DNA of 64,000 bases, taken from assembly GCF_028858725.1 (NCBI RefSeq), contig NC_084772.1:12965048-13029047 (forward strand), written 5' to 3'. The translations under genes were made by a program, and so were the position numbers. The notes under the pieces are model-generated. The model saw nothing but the letters and a program-made list of their open reading frames with translations. It was not told where the DNA came from and searched no databases. Below, one piece after another: positions 11,701 to 20,187 of the stretch (within the stretch, counting starts at the first letter, position 1; each line of letters begins with the position of its first letter). Source of the stretch: Colius striatus (Eukaryota > Chordata > Aves > Coliiformes > Coliidae).

Positions 11701-14700
11701 GTTCCATACTGCCAGCACTTCTGTTCTCTAGCGGGCTTCTGTTTTAATTACCTCATTCTCTTGTGACCAGCCACCTGTGCCTTACACTGCTGCTACTATT
11801 TTTAGACAAAATTGTTACAGGTTAAAATAGGGAGTTCCCTGTTTCAGTAAATGATTGGCTAAAAGCTGAGAAAAACAGTAGGGAAAAATGGGTGAATTTC
11901 AGTGTGGAGAAAAATAGACGAGTCAGGTCCCATAGGACTTGTTCTTTAGTGCTTGCCTCTTTCTGCGTCATTTTAAAATGAGTTGACAGTTTCCTGTCAA
12001 TAGTGATTAGTTTCATGGTAACAAAGTGAAAAGAGAAAGCAAACCACAAAGAGCTATAGAAATATTTATGAGACTTAGGACTTCTGTGTATGATGGGATG
12101 TTAGAGCTGGTTTTCTGAAGTTTATATGCAGCATCGTGAGATTTAGGAATGAGGCTTTTAAGACTGTAAAAGCTCGTTCTGTTGAACCATTGGCTTTGTT
12201 TTCAGTGCCAATCAAAAGTGTAAGCTGAACTTCAGACATTATTAGGAAAGAAATATAAAGTCAGTTTACAGCATAGTACCTGGGATGTTGTCCCCATGTC
12301 TTGAAGTAGGTAAATGGCAAAGCCAGAAGACAAAGGAGAAGGGCAACAGGAGTGAGTAAAAACATGAAACGTTCTTTATGAGCAGTGAGGCTTTTAAGTC
12401 TGGAAAGGAGGTAGCTGGGAAGTTAGAAAATAGATGGCTATCAAATTCGTTCTACCACAGGGTTTTTTTGATAATTAAACCCACAGAGAATGTAGATGAT
12501 ATCAAACCTTCAGACAGCAGCAACAAACCATACAAATTTGTGTCAAATTATTTACTTCCATGTTAAATTCTGCAGGAGTTTTTGTATTTTTGAGCGTTCA
12601 AGTGTAGTTTATATCAGTCTGTCTGGGAATAAGTTAACAGTGCTGTTGTGTTTAGTATAATGGTTTGGAAGGCTTCTGTTTCCTTCTATTTTCCAGAAGA
12701 TAAACTTGAGAAACCAGAGAAGCCTGTAAATGGAGAAGACAAAGGTGACTCAGGTGTTGATACCCAAAACAGCGAAGGAAATGCCGATGAAGAAGATCCA
12801 CTTGGACCCAACTGCTACTATGACAAAACCAAATCCTTCTTTGATAACATCTCCTGTGATGACAATAGGTATGGCCTGCAAGAGGCAGCTTGTTAGTGTA
12901 CTTAATGTATGTTTCTGTTGTATGGTCGTGTCTGCACTGCTCTTTGCAGGCAACTCTGAATCGACAGTGAATAAATGCTTCTTTGCTCATGCAGTGGGCA
13001 AAAATAAAACAGGAACACGAAGCACAAAATTTCTTTGTGGACAGGTGCACTATATTAATAGGAGACATTTTTAAATGTTGGTTTAGAAACGTGCTTCTAG
13101 AGCTTAGTATACATACTCTGGAATCTCCAGATGTCCTGAAATAGGTGAGGGGTTTTGTTGTGCTACTAAATTATCCTTGAGTTAAATCAGTTATGAGTGT
13201 GCTTTTATAATAGTTTCTCAGTAGCTCACAAAACCATCCTGGCCAGTGGTGGTGTTTGAATGGGAAGATAGCATTTCAGGAAAACTAAAACTAAAGCTTT
13301 CCTTGTGCTGTTACCTTGTTTTGTTAGACAAGATGATGTGGTTTGCTGATCTATTTCGAATGACAGCAGGGGTGAGGAGTGTGTTTTGTTGTGCGGACAG
13401 ATTAAACAAACGTCTGAAACTGCAAACTCTTAATTTCTGTTTCTCTAAATTGCAGGCAGCTTTTGTTTATTCTATGATGCTGTTTGCAGAGGATACAAAC
13501 TGTGTCCTTCGATATTGGAAACTTACAGCATTATTAACATAGGATACTGTAACATATCCCTTTTTGTGGGTTTCAGTGAGTGGTAGCAGACACCTAAATT
13601 GGTGCAGAAAATGTGAAGATTTACAGTGTGATGAATGTATCGGTTTTCATTTGCTGGGCCTCTGACAGTGCTAAGCAAGACAGGCAATCTTCTTCTGATG
13701 GATAGTTTAAAACAATCCTTCCTTTTGTGTGGCAGGGAGCGGCGACCCACCTGGGCTGAGGAAAGAAGATTAAATGCTGAGACCTTTGGGATACCACTGC
13801 GTCCCAATCGCGGCCGCGGAGGCTACAGAGGCAGAGGAGGGATTGGCTTCCGAGGTGGAAGGGGACGAGGAGGTGGAAGAGGTGGCTTCCCTGCTCCCCG
13901 GGGATTCCGTGGTGGATTCAGAGGAGGTCGTGGAGGCAGGGAGTTTGCTGACTTTGAATATAGGGTAAAATATGTTTAATCTTCCTATGACCTGATCCAC
14001 TGTTCTTGGAAGCTAGTGGTAGAAGTACTCCTGCTCTTAGATTTGATATCTAACCAGAATTTCTTGAATAATATTTTGCAAGTGCTCTGGGGTACTTAAT
14101 CGAACATTGATTAATGCTGAAACTGAAGTTACATGGCATCATTTTACTGTCAGCAGCAATGAAAGCTAAAAGCTGCCTTTGTTCACGTGCCCTAAATATT
14201 TATTCTGCAGCTGGAATTGGGGGTGGTGATGTAGTTCTGCAGATCTAATACAAGTGTAAGAAATGTGAATTGCAGGTGTTTTTCTGAGCAATATAGTAAA
14301 ATGTAAAGATAGAGAGTAACTTGCTTCTGATGTTCAACAGACTTCTTTGAATTCTTGTGAAGGAGTTGGCACAGAGCCTATAGACTTCTAAGATCCTGTA
14401 TAACCCCTAAAATACTGAAGCATAGTGATGACCCTTTACAAAAGGGAAGAGAAAAAAAACATTTGAGTTCTATAAGGTCCTGTTACATGCTTTTAAACTA
14501 ACTTCCCAGAATGACATCCAGTAGCTGTTGGGAAAGCTGCTTTGTTCAGCCAGTTAGTCAGTAAAAAAGACCTGTGAGAGACATGGCATAGAAACTTCAA
14601 AAGAAAGACCTCCCATCTGTCCCATAGACAAAGTGCTCTTAAAAGGTGAAAATAAGTGCTGCTACTTTGTTTTTAGTCAGATAGGAGTGAAGCTTCAAAT

Positions 14701-15771
14701 TCCTTTCATCATTATGCACAAGCCAGTGGATTTGTGCTACCTGAAGTGATCTGATACACAAACGTGCTTGCATAATCTCGCCCAACAAATTGCTCTTTCA
14801 ATGCTTACAAGAGCTGTGATGGCTAAAAAGCAGAATCTTCCTTTACAAGGTACTTACACAGTATGTTGCTTTTGCAACACTACTAAGACACCCATTTCTC
14901 TGTTTGCTATTTCCTTACCACCAGCTGTTCAGAGACAGCAATTGTCAGCTGTGGCTGGTGGTGTTTTCAGTGCTAGTGGTACCTAGGTGCACAGCCTTTT
15001 CCTTGGAAACAATTTAAACACCTCTTTTAGAGAACTCATTGATCATCCAGATGATGTAAATCAGCAGGACTCAGTTGCTTGCAAACCTAAAACCTTTCCA
15101 CAATTTCAGTGTAAGCCATGTTTCTTGGCATGAAGTGAGAGTATTGAACTCAAACAGTAGCTTGTTACGGAACAGAAGTCACACTGGCTGCTGTTCAGAA
15201 TGGGTTACAAATACAAGTTATCAGAAACGTTGGCTTCTGCAATTCTGACTGGGATAGAACTGCTTCTGGATGCTTACTGCATGAGCACTTAGAGGTTTGC
15301 AACACAAAATCTTTGCTTTTTGGTTTGAAGAGTTAAATATTTGAAACTTTTAAAAGGGCGGGGAGATGTGCTTTTTCCATCACAGAAGTTCCTGACCGTC
15401 CCTCAGTTACTCTATTATTACACAGCAGTTAGTCCTATGATGTAAAGGCATTTGGGGCAGCTGAGCGTGAACTGGAGTGAGGGGTTGAAGGTGAAAGATG
15501 AGAATTTCCGAATGACAGGATTTCCCAGCGTTGCAGAGAAGCAGGTGGTGGTGTAAAGCCGGAGGGTCTGTGCCGGGCCGGGGGAGTCTGGCCGGGGGCG
15601 GATGCTGGCGTTGGGACTCCTTCCTGCCCGCGGCGGGTCTGGGGGGCGGTACCAGCGCCGCGCCTTTACTCCGGGGGCCGGCGCCCGGATCCCTCTGGCG
15701 TTCCGGGTCTGCGATTAATTGTCATGTTCTGCTGTTGTTCCCTCTAGAAAGACAACAAAGTTGCTGCATAG
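5538..15771 (+). CDS. LSM14A: LSM14A, P-body mRNA-silencing protein (all exons except the first)
   Basis: RAP55/Scd6 family protein. It binds the helicase DDX6 and 4E-T in cytoplasmic P-bodies and represses translation (family knowledge). Coding pieces are 5538-5701, 7040-7172, 8218-8340, 9816-9992, 10300-10362, 11032-11211, 12697-12868, 13736-13964 and 15748-15771; every junction has GT-AG ends and matching phase. In order they encode the second half of the LSm domain ([15 protein letters not shown]), an S/T/Q/P-rich linker, the DFDF box ([16 protein letters not shown]), the FFD box ([13 protein letters not shown]), the TFG box ([20 protein letters not shown]) and a C-terminal RGG region. 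The protein ends KDNKVAA, as in one human isoform I recall. The 420 complete residues seen, plus about 40 expected from exon 1 upstream of the window, fit the human length of 463. Identity is near certain against LSM14B because order, boxes and tail all match LSM14A. Confidence 0.98.
5702..7039 (+). other. LSM14A: LSM14A intron 2
   Basis: AT-rich intron with canonical GTAGGT donor and TTTAG acceptor. I see no repeat or gene inside; the short open frames on both strands do not resemble proteins. Confidence 0.85.
7040..7172 (+). CDS. LSM14A: LSM14A coding exon 3 (S/G/F-rich linker)
   Basis: The acceptor TGTCTTTAG ends at 7039 and the donor GTATGT starts at 7173. It encodes 44 residues beginning [18 protein letters not shown] and ends in phase 1. 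The composition is low in charge and disordered, as expected for the linker after the LSm domain. Confidence 0.97.
7173..8217 (+). other. LSM14A: LSM14A intron 3
   Basis: Ordinary AT-rich intron sequence. The 3' end carries the tandem acceptor AAAGCAG. I see nothing else in it. Confidence 0.85.
8218..8340 (+). CDS. LSM14A: LSM14A coding exon 4 with two possible acceptors
   Basis: The sequence AAAGCAG at 8214-8220 gives two in-frame acceptors, with the exon starting at 8218 or 8221. The first gives [12 protein letters not shown], the same length as the human VGVAGSSLTSFG that I recall; the second drops the alanine. The exon ends at LKTQMSQ plus one base, with donor GTGAAT at 8341. Confidence 0.93.
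8341..9815 (+). other. LSM14A: LSM14A intron 4
   Basis: AT-rich intron sequence with no recognisable repeat, RNA gene or coding exon. Confidence 0.85.
9816..9992 (+). CDS. LSM14A: LSM14A coding exon 5 (proline/serine-rich linker)
   Basis: The acceptor TTTTCCCAG ends at 9815 and the donor GTACTT starts at 9993; both junctions are phase 1. It encodes [18 protein letters not shown] and continues to [12 protein letters not shown]. This is the conserved serine/proline-rich stretch of the protein. Confidence 0.97.
9993..11031 (+). other. LSM14A: LSM14A introns 5 and 6, flanking the 63-base exon 6
   Basis: Two short introns (9993-10299 and 10363-11031). The last 130 bases before exon 7 are unusually rich in A and C on the + strand and open in two frames, but they lie upstream of a good acceptor and show no protein similarity. 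Confidence 0.8.
10300..10362 (+). CDS. LSM14A: LSM14A coding exon 6 (21-codon exon)
   Basis: This 63-base exon has acceptor CCAATTTAG ending at 10299 and donor GTAAAT at 10363. It encodes [20 protein letters not shown] plus I and is phase 1 at both ends, so skipping it would keep the reading frame. Confidence 0.95.
11032..11211 (+). CDS. LSM14A: LSM14A coding exon 7 (RGG1 and DFDF box)
   Basis: The acceptor CCTCTTTTCAG ends at 11031 and the donor GTAAAC starts at 11212. The exon encodes a first RGG patch ([20 protein letters not shown]) and then the DFDF box ([20 protein letters not shown]), which binds DDX6 in this family. A second acceptor, TTCCAG, lies six bases into the exon. Confidence 0.97.
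11212..12696 (+). other. LSM14A: LSM14A intron 7
   Basis: Intron with an A tract at about 11528-11541 and no recognisable element or exon. Confidence 0.85.
12697..12868 (+). CDS. LSM14A: LSM14A coding exon 8 (acidic linker and FFD box)
   Basis: The acceptor TATTTTCCAG ends at 12696 and the donor GTATGG starts at 12869. It encodes an acidic linker ([20 protein letters not shown]) followed by the FFD box ([16 protein letters not shown]). The FFD box contacts the EDC4/DDX6 machinery in this family. It ends in phase 2 with the first two bases of an arginine codon. Confidence 0.97.
12869..13735 (+). other. LSM14A: LSM14A intron 8
   Basis: Intron with canonical ends. Open frames on both strands here run on from the neighbouring exons and have no independent support. 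Confidence 0.85.
13736..13964 (+). CDS. LSM14A: LSM14A coding exon 9 (TFG box and RGG2)
   Basis: The acceptor GTGTGGCAG ends at 13735 and the donor GTAAAA starts at 13965. The exon encodes the TFG box ([20 protein letters not shown]) and a long arginine/glycine tract with repeated RGG, GRGRGG and FRGG units, ending FADFEYR. If the donor is not used, the frame reads four more residues (VKYV) and stops at 13977-13979. Confidence 0.97.
13965..15747 (+). other. LSM14A: LSM14A intron 9, with GC-rich patch near its 3' end
   Basis: The first 1.5 kb is plain AT-rich intron. From about 15535 to 15715 composition shifts sharply to GC with many CpG dinucleotides, then returns to AT just before the last acceptor. 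I see no exon motif in the patch. Confidence 0.85.
15748..15771 (+). CDS. LSM14A: LSM14A last coding exon, encoding the KDNKVAA tail and stop
   Basis: The acceptor TTCCCTCTAG ends at 15747. In phase 0 the exon encodes KDNKVAA and a TAG stop at 15769-15771, matching the tail of a human LSM14A isoform as I recall it. The 3' UTR follows directly. Confidence 0.92.
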   Translation, partial: KDNKVAA

Positions 15772-17625
15772 TCTGCAAGAAAAGCGAAACCAGGTGAACG
15801 TCTAGATCTTCTTGATCCAGAGAACTAGTTTCAATCTCTGCAAAGAATGAAGTTAATTTGCTGTATACTTGTCACCAGCACTGGGATTTAACTATTTAAT
15901 TTCAAAGGGGTGTAATGCAGTTACTTTTGAAAAATGGCCATCTTTGAAAACAGTGAGCATTAAATATATTTGAGACAGAAGGATAAGTAATTTCTTATGT
16001 ATAGTTAATTATAAAGCAGTACTTCGATGGAGTTTAAGTATTTTTTCATCATTGAAAGGATTTTTCTTATTACTAAACTGTATTTGATAATTGCTTCAAG
16101 CTGTAAGGACAATTGTATGCAGAAGGCCGTCGATACTGTGAGTGCTTTGATCCACTGAAGGTTGTTTTTTGGAAATCCTGTAATATCCCTCTTGAGATAG
16201 TTGTACTTTTATCAACTAGGGTGCTGGATGGTAGAACACTCGCTTTGTCAGTCAGATCTGTACACACAGTAAATACTGTTTCTTAGGCAAAGGAAACTTT
16301 TTATATAGTTGTAAAATTCCATTATATCCCATTGCCAAAGAAACATTGCAAACTTTGTATAGCTGTATAAAAAGCAACTAATTTTTTAAAGAATAAACAT
16401 TTTTAAGTCGGCAAACATACTGTGTTATTGCAAAAGTTGATATGCTGAGGAGCACTGAGTTAGTTGGGATTTTTTTTCTTTAGCGGCTTTTCAGGCTTAA
16501 GTGTTTGATTTTTATATTTGGACTAGAGTGAAGTTTGAAAATGTTCTTCCATTACAGGAAACTGGACACGCTCTCCTCTTCTCTTGCAAGGATTTGATTT
16601 TGTAGTTTCTGGCATATCACAGGATTTGACCAAATTAAGGAAATATTTTCAAATAAGGAGAAAAGAAATTTTTCGTATGTCAAAATTTGCAATTAATTTT
16701 ACTTGGTGATAAATATTAACTTTTTTTTATGATGGACCAGGCACACGCGCTTGTGATTCTTCTGGAATGCCTGGGACAAAACATGTCTCCATTTGTCAAT
16801 TCTTGAAATGTTAACTTTGTTGTAATACCTGTAGACATAAGCAATTTAAAGAATTCTTTAGTGTTTGAAGTTGTTTGCATTTTGCTAGACCATAGCTTGG
16901 AGACGTGGAGACTCGGGTTCTACGGCCGCGAGGTCACAAATGACACGGTGTGGACTCTTTGCCAATGCCAAATGACTAGTCCCAGCTTTTCCATAATGCT
17001 GAAATAGAAACTGGTCATTTGTGTCTGTGTGTGTATGAAGGCCACAGGAATAAAGGGATCCAAAGATTAAAGTGTTTTGATCTAATTTGCTGATTTATTT
17101 TTTTCACTTTATCTTCAAAACGTTCAGTGGTGATAAAGATGTGGGAACTGCACTGTTGGAAAATCGGACTATTTAAAAGTGGTCGATAGAATCTTAATTT
17201 TATAACTTTTGTATAGCACTACACGGAGATATTTTGTAATTGGTTTCCTTATTAAGGTCAAGTAATTGGCAGCCGTAGACGTTAGCTGATATTGTTTAGT
17301 CCTGGTTTTTTGCATGTTAACAACACCGCCTCTGCGCTCCGCGGCGGCGGGGGCTGAGCTAAGCGGCGGGCGAGCTTTGCTTTCCGCGCAGGGCAGGAAG
17401 GGGCGGCGCGGCGGGGGCAGCGCGGGGGCGGCGGGGCTGCTCCGCCCGCTTTAACCACCATGAATTGTAAATAGCGGCCCGGGCGGCGAGCGGGGCCATG
17501 TTGGGTCGGCGCTCCCGCGGCGGGGCGAGGGCGCTGGGTCAGCACCGGCCTGGGGCCCGCGCCGGGGCCGGGCCTTTCTCCTTTTTTTATTTTAAAGCAG
17601 AATAAACTGTTCAATAAACGGAGCG
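15772..17625 (+). other. LSM14A: LSM14A 3' UTR and candidate polyadenylation sites
   Basis: This is AT-rich non-coding sequence after the LSM14A stop, with AATAAA signals at 16392-16397 and 17049-17054. A further pair, at 17601-17606 and 17613-17618, sits in a short AT-rich strip inside the CpG island. Sequence from 17100 to 17330 still looks like ordinary 3' UTR, so the distal pair may be the main end. Which signal is used cannot be told from sequence alone. Confidence 0.75.
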
Positions 17626-17806
17626 CGTCCCACGTGCCTTTCTTGGGGCGAGGGGGGGGGGGCAGAGAGGGCGGCTGCTGCTCGCCTGGCTGCTGGCGGG
17701 GGGCAAAAGCGTGGGGACAGAGCTGCGGCCGCCCGGCGCGGGGCAGCGGGGAGGCGCCGCCTTGCAGCCGCCTCCGCGCCGCGCGGACGGGCCGGGGAGG
17801 CGGGAG

Positions 17807-17811
17807 CCAAT
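17807..17811 (+). promoter_or_regulatory. SS18L2: CCAAT box
   Basis: CCAAT in the context GGGAGCCAATGGGAG, a good NF-Y-type match, about 65 bases upstream of the SS18L2 ATG. Confidence 0.6.
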
Positions 17812-17875
17812 GGGAGCCGGCGGGGGACGGCGCCGCGCTCTCCCGTGAGCCCGCGCGCGGCGCGGCGGCGGCGCC

Positions 17876-17944
17876 ATGTCGGTGGCGTTCGTGCCCGAGC
17901 GGCTGCGCGGCAAGGCCGAGGTGAACCAGGAGACGCTGCAGCGG
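17876..17944 (+). CDS. SS18L2: SS18L2 exon 1
   Basis: Encodes 23 residues, MSVAFVPERLRGKAEVNQET then LQR, with donor GTGAGC at 17945. It lies inside the CpG island. Confidence 0.96.
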
Positions 17945-18941
17945 GTGAGCGCGGGCCGGGCGGGGCGCGGCGGGGGCACGGCGCCTCCCGGCTCGCCTGA
18001 GGGGCAGCCGGCCCGGCCCTGCCCGGCGGGGGCGGGGGGCCTGCGGCGGGCGGTGACGGCGAGTCCTGTGCCGTAGTTGCTGGAGGAGAACGACCAGCTG
18101 ATCCGGTGCATCGTGGAGTACCAGAGCAAGGGCCGGGCCACCGACTGCGTGCAGTAAGTGAGCCGCGCGGGTGCCAGGCCGGGCTGCGCTCTCCAGAGCT
18201 TTGCTGCTGTTTGTCAGGAACATGAGGCGTGGTGCTGTTTCAGAGGTCGCCCAACAGTTACTGTCACAGCTCTGTAAAGCACTTTCCAGTGCTGCTCTGT
18301 AGAGTAAACGTGACGCCCGCTCCGTTTTGTCAGGGCCTTTGCTCCCTGTCAGGATGAAATCCGCTTCTCGGGCTGCCCCCGCTGTGTGTGCAAATCACGG
18401 GGTGTTGTTCTAGAGGAGCTGCGACAGTCGGTCCCTGGCTCTGCAGCGGTTCAGCTCTTGAACTTGCGGAGGGCCCGGATGCTGGGCAAGGTGAGAGCGG
18501 CAGCGGGCCCGGGCCGTGCCGGCGGCTCAGCCCTGCCCTGCCCAGCCGCGGAGCTTTGTCCTCTCCCGCCTCTGGGCTGCGCTCCTGCAGCTCTGCGCCT
18601 CTGACGTGTGGAGCATACAGAGATCTTACGTATACATTTGCTGTCACGGTTGGTAGCACATATTTTATTACAGAGCACAGAATACTAGGCTTTAGAGCAG
18701 GATATGGAGGTGTTTGCCCTGGCTTTTATTATTATTAGATATTTCTTTCTCTAACAGCAAATAATGATCAGATTACAGAAGTGACTATTAAAGTGTGGGT
18801 AGTTTGCTGGAAAATAACCCATTTCCCAGATACTATGTTTTTTCCTTTCACAGGTATCAGCATATCCTGCATAGAAACCTCATTTATTTAGCTACGATTG
18901 CAGATGCGACTCCCCCCAGCACGCAGAAGGCTGGAGACTGA
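17876..18941 (+). CDS. SS18L2: SS18L2, SS18-like protein 2 (complete, three exons)
   Basis: Small member of the SS18/SSXT family. The SS18 N-terminal homology region is known in SS18 for contact with BRM/BRG1 chromatin remodellers; the role of SS18L2 itself is poorly defined. Exons are 17876-17944, 18077-18153 and 18854-18941, joined in phases 0 and 2 with GT-AG introns. The product is 77 residues, the same as human SS18L2. It starts MSVAFVPERLRGKAEVNQ, continues with the SNH helix region (LLEENDQLIRCIVEYQSKGR, then YQHILHRNLIYLATIADATP) and ends STQKAGD. The start sits in a GCGCCATGT context with a purine at -3. Introns are retained, so this is not a processed copy. It lies tandem to LSM14A and convergent with GARRE1. 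Confidence 0.97.
18077..18153 (+). CDS. SS18L2: SS18L2 exon 2
   Basis: The acceptor GTGCCGTAG ends at 18076 and is rather poor in pyrimidines; the donor GTAAGT at 18154 is strong. It encodes LLEENDQLIRCIVEYQSKGR then ATDCV and two bases of a glutamine codon. Intron 1 is only 132 bases and GC-rich. Confidence 0.96.
18154..18853 (+). other. SS18L2: SS18L2 intron 2
   Basis: 700 bases. It is GC-rich and CpG-containing up to about 18605 and AT-rich after that. The overlapping open frames on both strands come from base composition; no protein similarity is visible. Confidence 0.85.
18854..18941 (+). CDS. SS18L2: SS18L2 exon 3 and stop
   Basis: The acceptor CTTTCACAG ends at 18853. It encodes YQHILHRNLIYLATIADATP then PSTQKAGD and a TGA stop at 18939-18941. 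Confidence 0.97.
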
Positions 18942-19430
18942 CTGCACATAAGTCACACAAGCAGTGATGCTTTAAGAAGCTGTAGAAATACTTATAGTCC
19001 CACTTTTGAGAGCTGATGTGTGGTCTTGAAAGGCTGGTAAAAAGTCATCTGTACTTTTATGTTAAAAACATGAATAATGGGTTTGATGTGGTATTGGGCT
19101 TTCTCCTCATTGCTGTAAGCAGAACTTCAGGGTGATAATGATCACACTCCCTTTTCCCTCTGGAAAAACTCCTTGTGGTATGCTTCTGAAAGTAGCCTAG
19201 TTGTTAGGACAGCAAGACCAGAGGTGCCTTTGGGGGACTCTTGTACTGTCACTGAATTGGAGACTGCTTCATCACTCTTGAGTCTGTGTAATGTATATTA
19301 AGAGGGTAAGCATTTACCCAACCTACCTCCAGCAGGACAAAGGCAGGGATAATATTGCCAGCCACATGCACAGTAGACTGGTTGGGAGCTTGTGTAGGAA
19401 TTGTGCTGAATAAAATGGAGATGTTCTTCT
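18942..19430 (+). other. SS18L2: SS18L2 3' UTR with candidate poly(A) signal
   Basis: Non-coding sequence after the SS18L2 stop. AATAAA at 19409-19414 is followed by a T/G-rich stretch, a plausible cleavage region. This is the first canonical signal downstream of the stop. Confidence 0.65.
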
Positions 19431-20187
19431 TTAGTTGTAGCATATTCTGGATTAACGTAACATATCAACAAAAGAGCAACTCAAGTGATTCCATGAAACA
19501 GAAATATTAACGGTTCCAGGAAACAGGGGACCCCTTGCATAACTTGGAGTAAGTAACTGCAAGAGAGAAAGAGCTTTACTTTCAGTGAGAGAAGGCTGAG
19601 GGTTTGCCTCACTTGTGTCAAGACTTCCGTTTTGCTCTGTACTGCAGCCTTTGTGAACAAGTAAAACTCTTGTATCCTCAGACCGACTTCATGTACTTCC
19701 TTGGTGTTTGTCAGCATTTCTGGGCAGCTGGAGGCCCCTGTCCTGACCCACAGAGCACAGCTCACTGTTACCCCCTCAGAGCAGGTCAGGGGTACAATTA
19801 ATGTAAGCTAAACCACGGGTTCTGTCTGGGGGGAACAGGGGCTGCTTTTTGATCACTACACTACCATCACAATTACTTGGTCTGGGATTGCTGAAAGTTC
19901 TTTGTCAATGGTGACCTGCAGTCCTAGTCCCAAGCCAGCACTAAGGCAATTCCTGAAGCACGTTCTTCCATGCCATCTACCTGGAAAAGTAGCCTTAAAG
20001 ATGCTTCAGGTCACACAGTGCATAAGGTTCGTGTTTATAGGATGAGGCAGTTGACAATTTTCAAACTGTTAACATGGGATTATTTAAAGAAATTGTTTTG
20101 TTTACAAACCAAAGTTACAGGTTAAGGTGCTGCTCATTTTCAGCAAGGTGCATATTTTAAACAGGTATCACCTATTCAATGGTTATC
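19431..20187. other. Intergenic gap between convergent SS18L2 and GARRE1
   Basis: About 750 bases with no recognisable repeat, exon or RNA gene. Short open frames on both strands lack any family resemblance. Confidence 0.65.

Larger units (their letters stand above)
17325..18180. promoter_or_regulatory. SS18L2: CpG island covering the SS18L2 promoter
   Basis: Very GC-rich and dense in CpG from about 17325 to 18180, interrupted only by an AT-rich strip at about 17575-17620. It contains a CACGTG E-box at 17631-17636, many G/C boxes and a CCAAT box at 17807-17811, about 65 bases before the SS18L2 start codon. There is no clear TATA box near the start, typical of a housekeeping CpG promoter. The transcription start is probably between the CCAAT box and 17875. 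Confidence 0.88.

Noticed and set aside
12652-13068. 138-codon open frame on the - strand over LSM14A exon 8
   Set aside because: It overlaps the well-supported FFD-box exon on the + strand and resembles no protein.
17611-18141. 176-codon open frame on the - strand in the same island
   Set aside because: Also a by-product of few stop codons in GC-rich sequence; it is antisense to SS18L2 exons 1 and 2.
17282-18223. 313-codon open frame on the - strand across the CpG island
   Set aside because: It runs antisense through the SS18L2 exons and promoter, is made of alanine/proline/arginine-rich composition produced by GC-rich DNA, and has no recognisable domain.
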